A stretch of DNA of 64,000 nt from positions 2,653,561 through 2,717,560 of the forward strand of contig MU006089.1 of NCBI GenBank assembly GCA_010093705.1. Reading direction: 5' to 3'. The notes under the pieces are model-generated. The model saw only the letters and a program-made list of their open reading frames with translations, was not told the DNA's origin and did not search any database. Shown in pieces: positions 10,381-23,315 of the stretch. The translations under genes were made by a program, and so were the position numbers. The stretch is from Patellaria atrata CBS 101060 (Eukaryota > Ascomycota > Dothideomycetes > Patellariales > Patellariaceae). Position 1 is the first letter of the stretch. The number at the start of each line of letters is the position of its first letter.

Positions 10381-13167
10381 TTAAATGATATTGGCAATGC
10401 TGATGCGTGATGATCCTCCTGTGCCGGTGTTCGTACTCGCTGTATTTACTTGCCCCATCGAGGCCGGGACAACGGGCATTGCTTGTGGTTGAAAATGCTG
10501 CTGTCGAGGGCCTTGTCGACGCTGTTCATCCATCAGTTCGTGTAGTTGTCGTTCCACTCGCCGCCAATCTCCCCAGTCCCTTGATTCATTATCTGGTGAA
10601 TAACCTGTCGGTCGTCTGGGTGCAAAACTCCGTCCATCGACCGGGTTTGAGTTTTCCCTCATCTCAATATCCGTACGATCCATGGGGGAGGCGAGCATAT
10701 CAGGACTTTCTGGCCAGATCCAGGAGAAGTTGGTATCACCTTGCATGTCCCCACTCAGGTAAGCTAATATTTCCTCATCTTGTTCGAGATGCTCCTTGCT
10801 ACCAACGCCGGCACGGACTCGTCCTACAAGATGATCCAAGAAGAATGATATGTTCCGTCCACAGGCCATGTTAACCTTTCTTAGCTCTCCAACGGCCGAA
10901 CAAAATTTAATACAAGTGAGAGCTGCAGAGTATTCTGCACAAAAAGTAAGAAATAGAAGGCATCGCCACAAGTGTGTGCATAAGAAACTTGACGATGCTG
11001 GCGCGACTACAGTCCGAAATTCTGGTGTATCTATTATAAGGGATGAGTTGGTTTGCCGGAAGTCCCTCATGGTTCGGCTCAGGAGATGAACAGTATCTAA
11101 AGCGACAATACGACAACGGTGAATCGCGTTAAGCCTAGCAGAGGTAGCGCATGATATAGAAAGATTATGCCGATAAAAATGCAGCTTGACCAGTTGCAAT
11201 GTCAAAAGCAATGGGAGGATCTGAGGATCGATGGGTTGATCCACGGATGGTTGGCTCAGGTCTGGTAAGCCAGTGGAGATTGCATGGAAATGGTTGTCAT
11301 ACAAGTGTAGGGTTTCCTCTGGGATCCGGTCGAATTTCATTGCAGCTTTAATCTGTGATACGAATCGCATCGTAGGTATAGCAGCTGGCAGGCCAAAGTC
11401 TAAAGGCTTACCGCCGGATACTCCATCCACGAAGTTAGGGAAATGGGAAAAATTCACCTCGCTGTCGTCAATTGGAATGAGGATGGGACGGCCTCGTTCT
11501 AATGATAAAATCCTACCACAGGTTATCAGCAACCAATGTACAGACAGCTGTGGTCAGAATAACCGCACCGATCCCAAGTATAAATTGACCACCAAACTCT
11601 CCGCCGTAAATCTAATTCTTCCCGAGACCATACAATGTCATCATGGTCAAGCTCGACAACTTGCGCGATTCGTACAGCGGATCCCAACCAGAACCATCCC
11701 GCTGATTTTGAATTAGTCTCGGTAAGATAAATACTTATAAGAAGGGCGGCTCGCGCATCGTCTAGCGTAAAATCATCGATCCACATGCTCAGCAAACGAC
11801 CGGAAATATCGATAAAATCCTGGCCATCTATACCTTGGTTTGGGTTATTCGATGATTGTTCAATCCTCTGAAGTGTACCACAAGCTAGCAAAGCGAAGAA
11901 CAACGCCACCCATGACTGTGTAAGACCCTGAAAAGATCCTTTGGCATAGACGCTTTCAATCTCAAGGTGCAAGACATCCCAGTCCACTATTGGAGCCATG
12001 GAGTGAAGAGAGGAATCATGGAATTTCCCTAGTAAGAATTTCACCACAGCCCTAGAAGGTACACTCGGAAGTGGGAATAGGGCCTGATTTCGTGTTTGGC
12101 GTTCCTTTTGCTGATGAGCAGGCGGTACATTGAAGATCCCTATACCGCATGTGCGAATACCTTCGCGGACATGCTCGAATTCCGTTTGTCTTGACGCCTT
12201 TCGCTTAGTCTGTGTAGGCGGTCTCATGTTCAGCAGATTTAAGTTAGGGTCTCCGGATGAAACAAGGTCATTCGGCGTCTTTCGAGCTCGAAGGAGGTTT
12301 CGTAGATGATGGATCTCCTGTCTCGCGTCCGTTAACTGGCTTTGAAGATCTTGGACCTGCCTAAGTTCTATAAGCATTCACCCCCCAAGACCTGTCTAAA
12401 CACGGCTCCAATACAACTGCGCGCATGAAACAGCCGACAGCTCCCTTCAATATGGGTTGACAAATGGACTCACTTTATTGACGACATTCTTCGATTCGTT
12501 TCCTTCGTAAACTGGCACTTAACATTTCTACTCGAGCATTCTGAACAGCTTGACGTTTCCGTCGCATCGCACTATCCGTCATTACTGTTAGAACATGATC
12601 TAGTGTCTGACAGAAACTGTTCGAAAAATGTCTGGAAAAGTCTCTATACCCCTCGAGTCCGCGGTGGCGCAAACGTTTCGAAACAGTATCATCAGAGGAG
12701 ACAACTTTCACCGCATCCTCTGGCTATTTATACAAGAAGGATTGAGACGAAACTGATGCTTGACTGGAAAGACTTAGAGAAGATTATAATACCTTGACCT
12801 TCCTCTCTCGACACGCGTCACAACTTGGGTCCTTCCTTCTCTGTCTGTATGCTCTTTTCTGCGCAGACAAGTTCGAGGAAGATATGTGAGTCGGAGATAT
12901 TCCAGTCTGTGAGTTGAATGAAGGATCTTGCGAAGCATGTTGGTCCTGTAGACTCCCACTTGTTATACTTGGTGATGTCGAAGCAGCTCGAAAGGAATGA
13001 GGGAAAATTTGAGACGCGAGATTCCGTGATGGCCGAGCTATTTGCGTTTGCTGAGGTGGATGCCCAAACGGTTGAGGTCGCGCATCTGTGCCTCCGGTAA
13101 ACATCAAGGCAGGTTGGGAAAGTGATGATTGAGGTGGTGATGTCGAAGTAGGGGCTAAATGATCCAT
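10381..13167 (-). CDS. Zn2Cys6 transcription factor with fungal_trans domain
   Basis: Exons are 13167-12793, 12571-12474, 12360-11569 and 11512-10381 (798 aa). The zinc cluster spans the first intron: SCDACRERKVK in exon 1, then CDATETSSCSECSSRNVKC. It is a perfect CX2CX6CX7CX2CX6C (C116, C119, C126, C134, C137, C144). A short coiled-coil linker follows (KQVQDLQSQL...EIHHLRNLL), which is typical for dimerisation. Then comes the fungal-specific regulatory domain: the SLHSMAPIVDWDVL segment, GWFWLGSAVRIAQVVEL and RRRVWWSIYTWDR, ending near residue 700. The C-terminus is disordered. It is a nuclear DNA-binding regulator of unknown target, with no obvious gene cluster beside it. All four exons join in phase. 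The start is the first in-frame ATG. Confidence 0.92.
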
Positions 13168-16100
13168 CTCGAAGATAGTAGACCAACTCCAGTAATGGGC
13201 AATCAGTAAGGCACAGGGGCCGCGTACCGGGCTATGATATCGTTTCTCAGATTAGAGAACTAGAAGCTAAGGTTTCCGAACTCTACGGCAAGAACCGAAG
13301 CATCCTCTTGGAGGACTTTCGGTACCAGAAGGTATTCGACGTGTGGTTAATAGTTAGTCCATCGATGAAGAGAAGGCTTGTCAGCAACTCATTCCTCGCT
13401 AGTGACTGATCTTCGTTTTCGTGGCGAATAACAATTGAAAGACCCGATCAGATCAGAACGATATAGATTTGCATTCAAATGAGTCCAGTCAGGAGGCAAA
13501 TCGGGTAGAAAGGACGGAGAAACAGTTATTGCAACAAATGATGACCGAATATTGGACTGATCTACTGTGCGGCTGCCACCGTAACGGAATAGACCGAGCG
13601 GTAGACAAGTTAAGAAGCGAGAAGAGACAGAGATTGGTGGTCAAGATTAGGAACGGCGAACCGAAGCTTGCAGGCGGTCTCCTCTCAGCTGGATGCGGTC
13701 AGGTTGAGCGGATAGAAAAGTATGGGTATAAAGACAAGCCAACACAGACTGATCCAATCCTAGCAATGCAAAAGATGTGAAAGTAGGTATGAGCATGGAT
13801 CCTTGCAGCTCGTCGTCGGGTGAAATCTACTTGGTTGCAGAGATGCCTTGACAGCAGCAGGGAAGTTGGGTCAAAGGTCGACGAGACTGGACCACGTACC
13901 TATACGCGGGGACACGAAGCACGGAGATCTGTATGCTCACGAATTCCAGTGACAGGTTATTATTCACAACAGATGGCGCGAACGGCTTGGTTTCCACAAA
14001 CGAAAGCTCTACTGCTGATTAGAACGGGTCTATGTGGAGAGGAAAGGAGGAGGAAGACCAGATAGGATTCTAGAATTCAAAGGGAGTTCCACAGGTTTGG
14101 TGAGCTATAATGCAAAAGAAGAAAATTCAACGGTCCCAGGGAAATAAATGAACAGGGTCATGAAGAGAGATCAGACTTTAGATACGTACAGGGAGTATCG
14201 GAGTGGCTGGACCCCATGCTCCACGAGGGCACCGGACAGCGGGCTTTTGCTTGCTTGCTCACAGAGCCTTCTGGTCACATTGATGCTTGCGACTTATCCA
14301 TCCCTACTCAGCTCCAAGTCGAGCTCGGCACGGTTGAATGTGGCGTCTCCGCGCCACATGGTGAGTTTCGGGACATTGTGTATGGGTTAGAAAGTAGGCT
14401 ATCCAAGTAATTGGTTTGGATATGGCCAATCAATCTCGTTACTCCAAATGGAAATTCTCTCGATGCCCAATAATTCTCGTGGTGCGCATGGATTGACGGT
14501 TCAATATGCAGAAAGAGGGAGTCGAAGACTCGAAAGACCCGAAAGAGAATTCCCACGCTACCTAGTTAAGTCGTGCCTAGTGAGCAATTCCGAATAATAG
14601 TGAAAACTAGTAGCAGGCCGTTTTCCAATGCCGGCTGATCTTCCGAATGGAAGGTTTCATAATTCTGACAGACGATCTACTGCTAGGCGATCAATCTCGC
14701 CAACACCAAGAGACCCAACAAAGATGACACACGATTCCTTACCGCACGTCGCGCACGCTAGAAGTCAGCGGGAGGCGTAGATGGATGTGTTCCAAGATCA
14801 GGCCTTGCAGAATGCAAATGCAGTAGCACTATCACTACTGCTAGGGCTGGCCCATGCCGGAGGGTTCTTTCCAGGGATAGGAGATGTTGCAAGGCGGCGC
14901 ACTGCTCGGTTCGACATCCACCACTTCTCAGAATTGTAGGATGGTTGTATGAGTAAGACAATCTGGATATGCCATTATTCCTCCTCTATCCAGTTGATGC
15001 TACCCTGATGATAGTAGGGAATTTCAAACCCTTTACGGGGAGCTGATGATCAAGTTTGCGTGAACTATATCAAACTGGTTCCTATTTAGCTGCTCGCTCG
15101 TCATTATCTTACATCATCAAGCTTGATAAGGTAGCCCGTACACGTACTGTTACGCTTCTCAATCGCTCGTAAACAGCTATCTGTGTAACTAATAGCTGAG
15201 ATCGGGTCTGACATTTGGCGAATTTCCAGTAATAAATGAAGAACATGGGGATAATTCTTCCAGAACACGACAGGGAGTCATGATTCTTCCTGTTGTCCCT
15301 GACCCCCTGCGGATTGCTCCCAGTCGCATCAAAACAAGCTCCCGCAGGCAAAGCCTAGTTCTGAAAGGTACAGTACAGTACAGTACAGGAAATGTGTCAG
15401 ACAGATGCGGGGACGTAAAGAAGTGGAGGTGCTCAGGTGCATGAAAAATGCCGAGACAATGCACGTCTTTTTTGTCGTGTCGTCTGCTGTTCGTTAAAGG
15501 TGAACGGGCACAACCTAACGCCTCCGTGCGTGGATAGCGCGATACGTGGATGGCACGGTTCGAGATGTTCGTACGAAATAGATGGGGGAAGGTCGGAAGG
15601 AGATTGCGGAGCACAGGAACAAGCGACCGGAGGCTGGAGGGCTGTCAGGCTGGAGCAGTGTGGAGCATGCCGTTGATGGTTGATGCTTTCTGTCCTCCCC
15701 CCTCTGAGATTTTTTCTTTTGGGTCTCTTGGCTTTGAACGGAGCGCTTCCTCGGCTTGGTGTCGTTTCCTAAAGAAGATATGACATGGATCGGTTACAGC
15801 AGAGTACTTGCCCAGACCGGAAAAGGCAGCTGCACCGATGACCTTGCGTAACTCTCACTAACCTTCTTCCAAGTCCATCACTCTGTCACTCACAGCAACG
15901 TACCTACTGGATGTAGTACATGTACGGAATTCAAAGTGCTTGTACCCCCAATATTAACCTCAGACAAAGGTGAAATATACGCATAGCATATGTATGACTA
16001 GCTACACAGAACAGGTACAATACCTCTCGCATGCACAAAATAGTTATAGGTCGGGTTTTCGTTCTACTCATTTCAGTCCTGCTAAGTACAGTTATCGTAG

Positions 16101-19100
16101 TTCAATTGTTCCCCAAGGGCTATTTTCAAAGTCATCTGCGTCATAGCTCGGCGAATGTCAGTTAGTGGTTACCTTAGTCTTTTGAAGTCGCTCTCTGACA
16201 TCGAGTCATTATTATTTAGTTCTCCGTATCCGGTAGTTCCACTATATTGTAGACAATTCAACTTTCATTATCAAAAGTCCTTCAATTTCTGCTCGTTCAT
16301 ATTTCTCACATATTCTATCACCCTAATAAGTCTATCGAGTCAATAGCTACGATCATCTCTATGCACATTATGCATGATCGGCAAGGCGGGATAAGTTACA
16401 TCCTCAAGGATCAAGAGGTTCACATACAGCGGCAAACTGCAATAATGGTATGCACCTCGGCAACTGCCTTTTCTCTGTGTCGCCACCTCGCCATCCACAA
16501 CCGCGTACGCCGCACGTCGCACGCAATCTGAAGTTGCACACTTATCGTCTGAAACTATATGAGTTTTTAACCACGTTCGGTATCTCAACAGCCTAAGCGA
16601 TGTGGAAATGTTTGATTGCGGCCCAGCCACTCCCCACGTGGAAAGACCGATGCTAACAACGTTCCAACGTGGCTGGAAGGTCGGCGAAAGCGTTGAGGCG
16701 TTGAGGCTTCGACGTGGACAGCCAGACCCGAGTGCGCGTGGTGTCGATAGCATTGTTCAGGGACAACGAACTGACGTCCCCGCGGCAGTACCTTACCTTA
16801 TCTGTCTCCGCTTGCGTGGATTTACACAGGGTTTGATGAAGCCCTGTGTGTTCAAAAATGTTGAAAACCAGGTCAAAATAAGGCTTAACCTAGAGTTCTA
16901 GGCGCTTGCTGGTTCATAATATGCGATCGTCACTGTACGATAAAGCTACTGTAGCCCTGACACAGTACGGAGTATGGAGCATACTACAGACCCCCGAACC
17001 CCTTCAGAAGATATGCATTAATTTCGAAAAGAGCCTCAACGGAAATCTTCTTTATACAGTTCACCCTAATTAAGTATTAAACTGATAAGTGATATACTTT
17101 CCCTAAACCTAGCATCCGAAATTTAAGCGGACTGACGCCACATACGTCGGTTCTGTATACTAGTGTACTATCATCCATACGGAAGCGTTAATTTGGAGAC
17201 ACAAATCACCTCATCTTCGATTTGGTCAATCTTCATCTGTGATCTTCGCTTTTACGAACTGCCGTACTTTTCACGCTTTCATTTTATTATTTCGACATTA
17301 TTGTAGCCTTGCTCCGTTAATCATCGGTTGTTGGGAAAAGTATAACTCAGGCCGGCTTCAATCTATTGCTTGATCGGCAAGCGATCAACTAGCTCAGCGG
17401 AGTAGTTATCCTACTTTTTGCGTGTATCACAGGCGCCGGCTCGGATACCTCCGCCCGAATCAACCGGCAAATTAAACGTTGCTTACTGGCGGAAGGCGAC
17501 TTTTGTCTGACGAACAGATGGCCCTGTCTAGAATTCTATAATTCCCACACTTCCAAAGGACGGCGAACAGCAGAATGGGCCAACGCACGCTCCCTACCAA
17601 CCTAAACCTTATATCGTGCATGGACATCATTGGTGATCGATGATGATGATGAGCAACACCAGGAACAATTGCTCCCGCGAGCGTGTTCGGGCTAAGGGGC
17701 GCTCATCGTCTCAGTCATCACTGGCGGAAAACTGTCAAGCTTTCACGTCCTTGGCCTCCGCCTGTCATCTCATACGGCAACCATACGTCGTCCCATTCTC
17801 TTCAATGTTTCTCTTATTCAGAGGTATCTTGTAGATTTTCTTTTTTTGCCAACTCCGTATGTATCTCCGAGTGATCAAAAGCCAATCGGGAATTGCAAAT
17901 TGTAGGGTCCACGAATGCGCTCCTAACTCTCTCACTCTATGCATCGTGCCGTTGGGCGGATTCTCCCGCTGCTACCTTATGTGGATTCCATCCCCCCCTG
18001 CTAAAGTGTACAAGTCCGGCTTGACCGCTCTGTCCAAAGATAAGCAAGCATCTATTTTGTCAGTGAGACCAATATGTGCTGGACAGGGTCAACTATTAAG
18101 AGAAGAACGATCAACACTGGAACTAGTCAAATGTTCGACATCAACCCCGATTGAGGTTTTCGCCGCCATTGATGTTCGCCTGGTCTATGACGATCAAGTC
18201 ATTATGACAAACGGGTACCCATCTGTCCGGACTCTCGAAGAATTTATGTTTCGAGTAGCTTAGACTCGTGAGAAAGACTAAGGTGTTCTCTTTGGACATT
18301 CACGAGATTACACCACCATCCTCATTAGGATATGCCGAAAGCATAACTAGTCCCGGGAGATTCGCATTTCACAACCGCTGTGCGTACGGTCGAGACCTCT
18401 GCCAAAGAAGATCGGTTATCATTGATGCCATATTGAACACATCAGGAATTTTAGACGGAATAGCGGAAAGGTCGGGAAGTATAAATTCATTATCTGATCC
18501 GATCACGTGATTATCCGTTTCCCCGATCCAACCTTAACCCAACCACAACAAACTGCGTCAAACCGCATCGTGTGTTCGGCATATTCTCCAGCAACGCATT
18601 TTCCCCTTAAATGACAGTCAAATGATCTACCTTGCGCAGTACGGCAGAATTGTGAGAGATGTCAACAATGTGTCGACTTATCAGGCCAAGACAAGAATGG
18701 GTAAGATAGGATTTTAGAAGACAAACTGGAATCTTTCTCACAGTACTATCGATTTTGGCGAATATACTTCGTACATTCATCATCTTTCATACTAATCATT
18801 CAATCTCCGCTACGAAAAGTATGTCCGTATTGCCCACTTAGTTGTGGTTGGCACGTCTCGCTTGCCAAAACATTCAAACTGTTCAACAATCTCTGTTCTT
18901 CAAATAGGCCATGCCTCTGTTCCAACTCTAAGTCCTTTTACATACCCCCAATAGGTAATATCGTCCGCCCAATTTTAGAAATTAGTCATTTCGTACAGTA
19001 CGGTTGGTCTGTATATTCACGATCATCTCAACCAGTTAAGCGGATGCGTGCAGTGCTTCAGAGCGTACTGTTCAGTCAGAGCATACAGGAAGGTCAAAAT

Positions 19101-19978
19101 TGAAGAGACCATGAGAGATATTTGAATTGAAGCCAGCTTCAGCCGGGTCCATAATACACAGAAGAGTACCCGGATCGTGTTCCTCTAGTATTCCACTATA
19201 GCTCCTCCATAGTCTACTGTTAATAATAATAGCAAGACAATAGGAAATTGTTCTTCTTCGCCCGTACTTAGTATTCTCCGCTATTACTCGTTGTACTCTC
19301 TGCGATACGGTGGTCCCACATTTCGTGGCTCGCCAGGAGCTACTGCAGCTCACGGGTTTGACATCTGCGAACAAGGAGTCCATCTCCAAACTGTTGACAC
19401 GGCCGTTGTACCGTCTCTAATTCATTGCGATGGGCTTCGAGCTGATTAAAATGTTGGGTGTTCCTTGCGTCGGCGGTGTCTGAAGATTAGCAGTTGACAA
19501 CTCATAAAGTAATCTTAGACTTACTTGTCGGGGTATTCTGGCGCTGTCATCACAGAATTTTACTCAACAGATTCGTCATCTGCGCCTGAGGCCATATAGC
19601 GCCCCCGTTGACCTCATTGTATGTATCCACTACCAAACTCTCGGATCGTGCTCCACGGAGTGGGTTGTCCTACACATGCTGTACAAGCAGTGTGTAATTT
19701 TTGCTTTGACTCCTCCCTGAATTTTAGACGTCACGTAAAAGTCTAGCATGGAGCATATATAAAGAAGAGCCGTTCAGTGCACCAAGTGCGACATGATGTG
19801 AATTGATAGCACGCAGGTATAGTAACTGACAAGTGCTACCGAAGGGAAGAGCGATACGGCAACCGAGCGGAAGACTTAGCACTGCAACCGTGAGAGAGGA
19901 GCGGTCGTCCATACAATAATGCTCACGTATCAGTGTTGTATTACCGTACTTAACACGTATACACTACCATTGCTCCAT
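13168..19978. other. 6.8 kb gene-poor region
   Basis: No gene that I can support. A 75-codon frame at 13190-13410 has a coiled-coil look (IRELEAKVSELYGKN) but no start codon. Short open frames at 13469-13780 and 17859-18510 have no recognisable domain or splice partners. Simple GTACA runs occur at 15368-15387. A TACGGAGTA nonamer is at 16966. The region may hold decayed genes or old DNA-transposon remnants, but I see no transposase motif or terminal repeats. Confidence 0.5.
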
Positions 19979-20965
19979 TCACTGGCCATGGTTGCCAGTA
20001 TAATCGGATGGGTCCATTCCTATCCATCCCTGGAGGATTGAATCCTTGTTCTCGGCCTCAATCTCAAATACCTCTAACTTTATTGGCCTACAGGTATCAC
20101 CCATTCTCCCACCAGTACCCTCAGCCCAGCCCCAAGCGCTGAGGTCACCTCCCGGACAGGTGGAGAGCGCACAGAGGAGATCTTGCTCCGCAAAAAACTC
20201 TATATACGAACCCGGAACAGCTGGCGAAGGCTCCATAAAATATTTACCATGTGCATCAAGTCCTGTGACCTGGAAGACGTTGATTACATCGTGGATATCA
20301 GATTCCGATAAATTGTATGGAGCAACAGAAATGGCCCGGAAAAGATTTGAATGACAATGGAAGTTATACGTATCTCCGGTGAGTAACTTGTTGACTAGGA
20401 CCTCATACCGTCAGTCTGTAGCAGCCGATTATCGAGCATTAGTAAATGCCACAGGTCACCCACCGTAAGGATCACATCTGGTTCCAAGTAGATCATGACA
20501 GCCACCTCCCCATTTCGTTCTCCTCTTCCCATCTGTCCCTCTAACACCCCAACTTCCTTCTTCATCACTTGCTAACGAATCACCAATAATGGTCACCATA
20601 GCACGCATGTAAGGTAAGCAACTCCATAGCCGATCTCCAGTACTGACATGAGTCCCATGCAGTTGTCTTGTCCTACTTGCCCAGAACCTCTCTTTTGGGT
20701 TGTGTTGATTCCAAAGATTCAAATCTCCCACTTGTGGTCCTTCGGGAGTGGAGAGGCGTAGAATCTGGGTCTTCGAAACTTGCCACGCGTGGCTACTACG
20801 CGGAGGGATGGTGTACGCGTGTACTAACTTCCGTGGCGCGGAACCAATAGCAGTGTATATCTCAGGAGAGGAACGGAGGGGACTTCCTTCGTTTTCTATG
20901 TATGCGGGAACGGGAGGGTCTCTGGTACGAGGAAGTGGAAAAGCTGATTGGCTAACAGCGGACAT
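19979..20965 (-). pseudogene. DUF1989 (urea carboxylase-associated) gene with one frameshift
   Basis: Exon 1 is 20965-20464 (MSAVSQSAFPLPR...), intron 20463-20396 (gtgggt...cctag), exon 2 is 20395-19979. The conserved DUF1989 blocks are present: GDLNLWNQHNPKERFWASR, HGTHVSTGDRLWSCLPYM, HDLLGTRCDPY-VNKLLTG, NFHCHSNLF, DIHDVINVFQVTG, and FFAEQDLLCALSTCPGGDLS with SAWGW. The family accompanies urea and amide catabolism in bacteria and fungi, and its exact reaction is unsettled. Between HCHSNL and the RAISVAPYNL block the frame shifts: there are five T residues in the coding strand at about 20338-20342 where four would keep the frame. Every other codon is open. So this is either a very recent pseudogene or a homopolymer error in the assembly. 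Confidence 0.8.
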
Positions 20966-22291
20966 ATTATCCAATGCCCTAAGGAAAATAAGGATTAAAG
21001 AGTAAATGCATTGAATATCCTGTACCGCGCCGTAAGTGAGCCGTATTATCGTCAACAATGGTTGTCTACTGAGTGAGGTTGGGATTGACGCACCCCACAG
21101 AGTTCGGCACGGCCCTTTGACACTCAGGCCCGAGCCGCTGCTGTACGGTAAGGGGTTGGAGTTCTCGACTCCTAATTAACATGAACATTCGGTCAACGCA
21201 ACACATATCCTTCATCACTGATATGACTGGCTGCTCTACTGCGTAGAAAGACGACTGTTCCAGCGATATATTGTATCTTCTTCCTCTTCGCTTATTTGGA
21301 TACGCTGTGGCCATCCGCATCTCTATCTCGCTGACTTTCGAACAATCGTCTCGTATAGAAGTTGTTATAGTATTAGAACGTGGGTTGGAGACTTTGTTCA
21401 ACTCGAGTACGGCTTCCCTACGGCGTTTGGCTTTTTGTGAGCTTATGAAGCCCTTCGAACACCCAGCTTAAAGGAGACCATCATCGTTTTTGGGTTACTG
21501 GATGATTCGGACTCACTTACCCAGATGCAGCGCGTAGTCCGAGACCTTGAGAACCAACCATAACGACAGAACCTCCCACTCAAGCGAAGAGAGCGTAGGA
21601 AAATTGCTTAAACACACCTCTTCTGCTGCTGAATCAGTTATAGATCAGTTGGAAGGTGAAAGTAGAATTCTGGAAACAAATCAAGCACGTTATCAAATAG
21701 CAGTAATCACCTTCATTGGGCCCCAGTATATGGCCAATACGGTATAGTTGTTCGTGCTTATGAACTGGTGACAAATTCCTTGAAATACAACAGTGGTAAT
21801 ATTTGGCTCACGCGGTACTCCTATTGCGCAGTATATGTGCTAGAGAAGTTACTTGGAAGTCTTGGGGGTTCATATGAAGTGATCTTAATTCTGTGCACTT
21901 GCTACAAGTTTATACTGGAGTAGTACCAATCCTGCAGTGTCAACCGATCTCAATACCTGTAAGATGAAGTTCAAAGTAGGATTGGGCTTCATTCGTACGT
22001 TCTATACTATCCTGTACAGTGGAGTTGCAAATCACCTTGCGACTTTTCGACGACCTCAATGCATAGGCGGCTACCTCATATCAAACGAGCTTAAACTATA
22101 TAAGGAGAGGATATCAACGTCAATGACTGAATCTGAGGGAAGAGTACGGAGTACAGCGCACTATGGATGTTTTTGCGATATCATAAGGAATGCGGAGCGT
22201 GTGGAACACATTACGTAGCGTCTGCAAGGCTTCACGGCCCTCACTAATATGTATCCTTGCTCACCACAATGCAGATAGGATTCTAACCTTG
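20966..22291. other. Intergenic, no gene found
   Basis: AT-rich with short frames only. A TACGGAGTA nonamer lies at 22145-22153. Confidence 0.4.
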
Positions 22292-22651
22292 CTATGAGAT
22301 TTGTAGAGCTGGATGCAATCTGAACGTCATTATCATAAGCCTAGTCAACAACTGCTGAGAGACCGCCAAACTGGTGTCTAGCCTTGTACGGTCAACTTCA
22401 GCCCACTCATGCTTAACAACCGCAAATAATTGTTCGCGAAGCAGAGAAGTCCCACCCTTGCTTGTTTGGGGTAGAATTTGGGGCATCATGAAAAGGACGA
22501 GAAAGAAGTGTTGATTTGCTCCTGACACAAAATCCGCGGCCTTGTGTTCCCCAGGAGCAACCAGGAATGAAGGGTGACCTGGGAATATCATAGTACTTCT
22601 AGATGGAGATACAACCCCATCTGCAAATATGCTTAGGGAAGGTGGGTGCAA
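22292..22651 (-). other. Unassigned 119-codon open frame
   Basis: An uninterrupted frame without a good ATG (it opens with TTG). Part of it reads like real protein: SRSTMIFPGHPSFLVAPGE, then an amphipathic helix-rich end (LREQLFAVVKHEWAEVDRTR). I do not recognise the family and find no splice partner in the flanks. It may be an exon of a decayed gene. Confidence 0.2.
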
Positions 22652-23315
22652 TTTAGAAGGGTGGGATGATAGATGTTACAGGTGCGAATTGAGGTAATTG
22701 GTTTTGACAAAGAGTTCGAAATGCCGCAGCTTGGGAAATTTTATTCTGTATTTGGACATATTTAGCTGTTGATGATCCTAGTTTTGTAGGGTTGCTGAAT
22801 ATCTACTAGCAAAATATTTCCTCCCACAGTACTTAAGGAATTGCGGTGTGAAGCACCTCTGTTTAGTACAGTTATTCGACAGGTTTACGCCTAGTAAATT
22901 GAGTCTCGCAAAGTACAGTACATATAACTCTGCTGTACCAGGGAGTCGACAATGTAGGATAGACTCCCAATTCTACATGATACTAAGCCGCGTAGAGGAT
23001 AGAGATCCGTCGACGCTTCGCGTGTAACAACTAGCCAGTAGTTATTTCGCCAGGCAACGGGAAGCTAAAAATACCGACCGACAGGCGGGAAAATATGGTT
23101 ATGATTACATAGGGCTTATATGGTATCTCTTTCTTAGTAGCCATTCTTATGTGAGTGAAACATCATATCAAGTCGAGCTCACTCTCCCTCGATTTGCACA
23201 TCAAGTGTATGTACAGCGGTAAGCAATCCTCAAGAAACATTGTACTAAGGAAAGGTCCGAGGAACGCGGTACCCATACCAGTTAGCTTGAGGCCTACGGT
23301 GGGGCAGTCGTCTCT
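22652..23315. other. Intergenic, no gene found
   Basis: This is the 3' flank of the membrane protein gene. AT-rich, nothing recognised. Confidence 0.4.

Noticed and set aside
17388-17460. tRNA-like box (ctagctcagcggagtag)
   Set aside because: It resembles a tRNA A box, but there is no B box with TTCRA and no matching acceptor or T stems at the right distance.
17859-18510. Two adjacent plus-strand frames of 134 and 80 codons
   Set aside because: No recognised motif, no splice sites joining them, ordinary intergenic composition; kept only as a possible relic.
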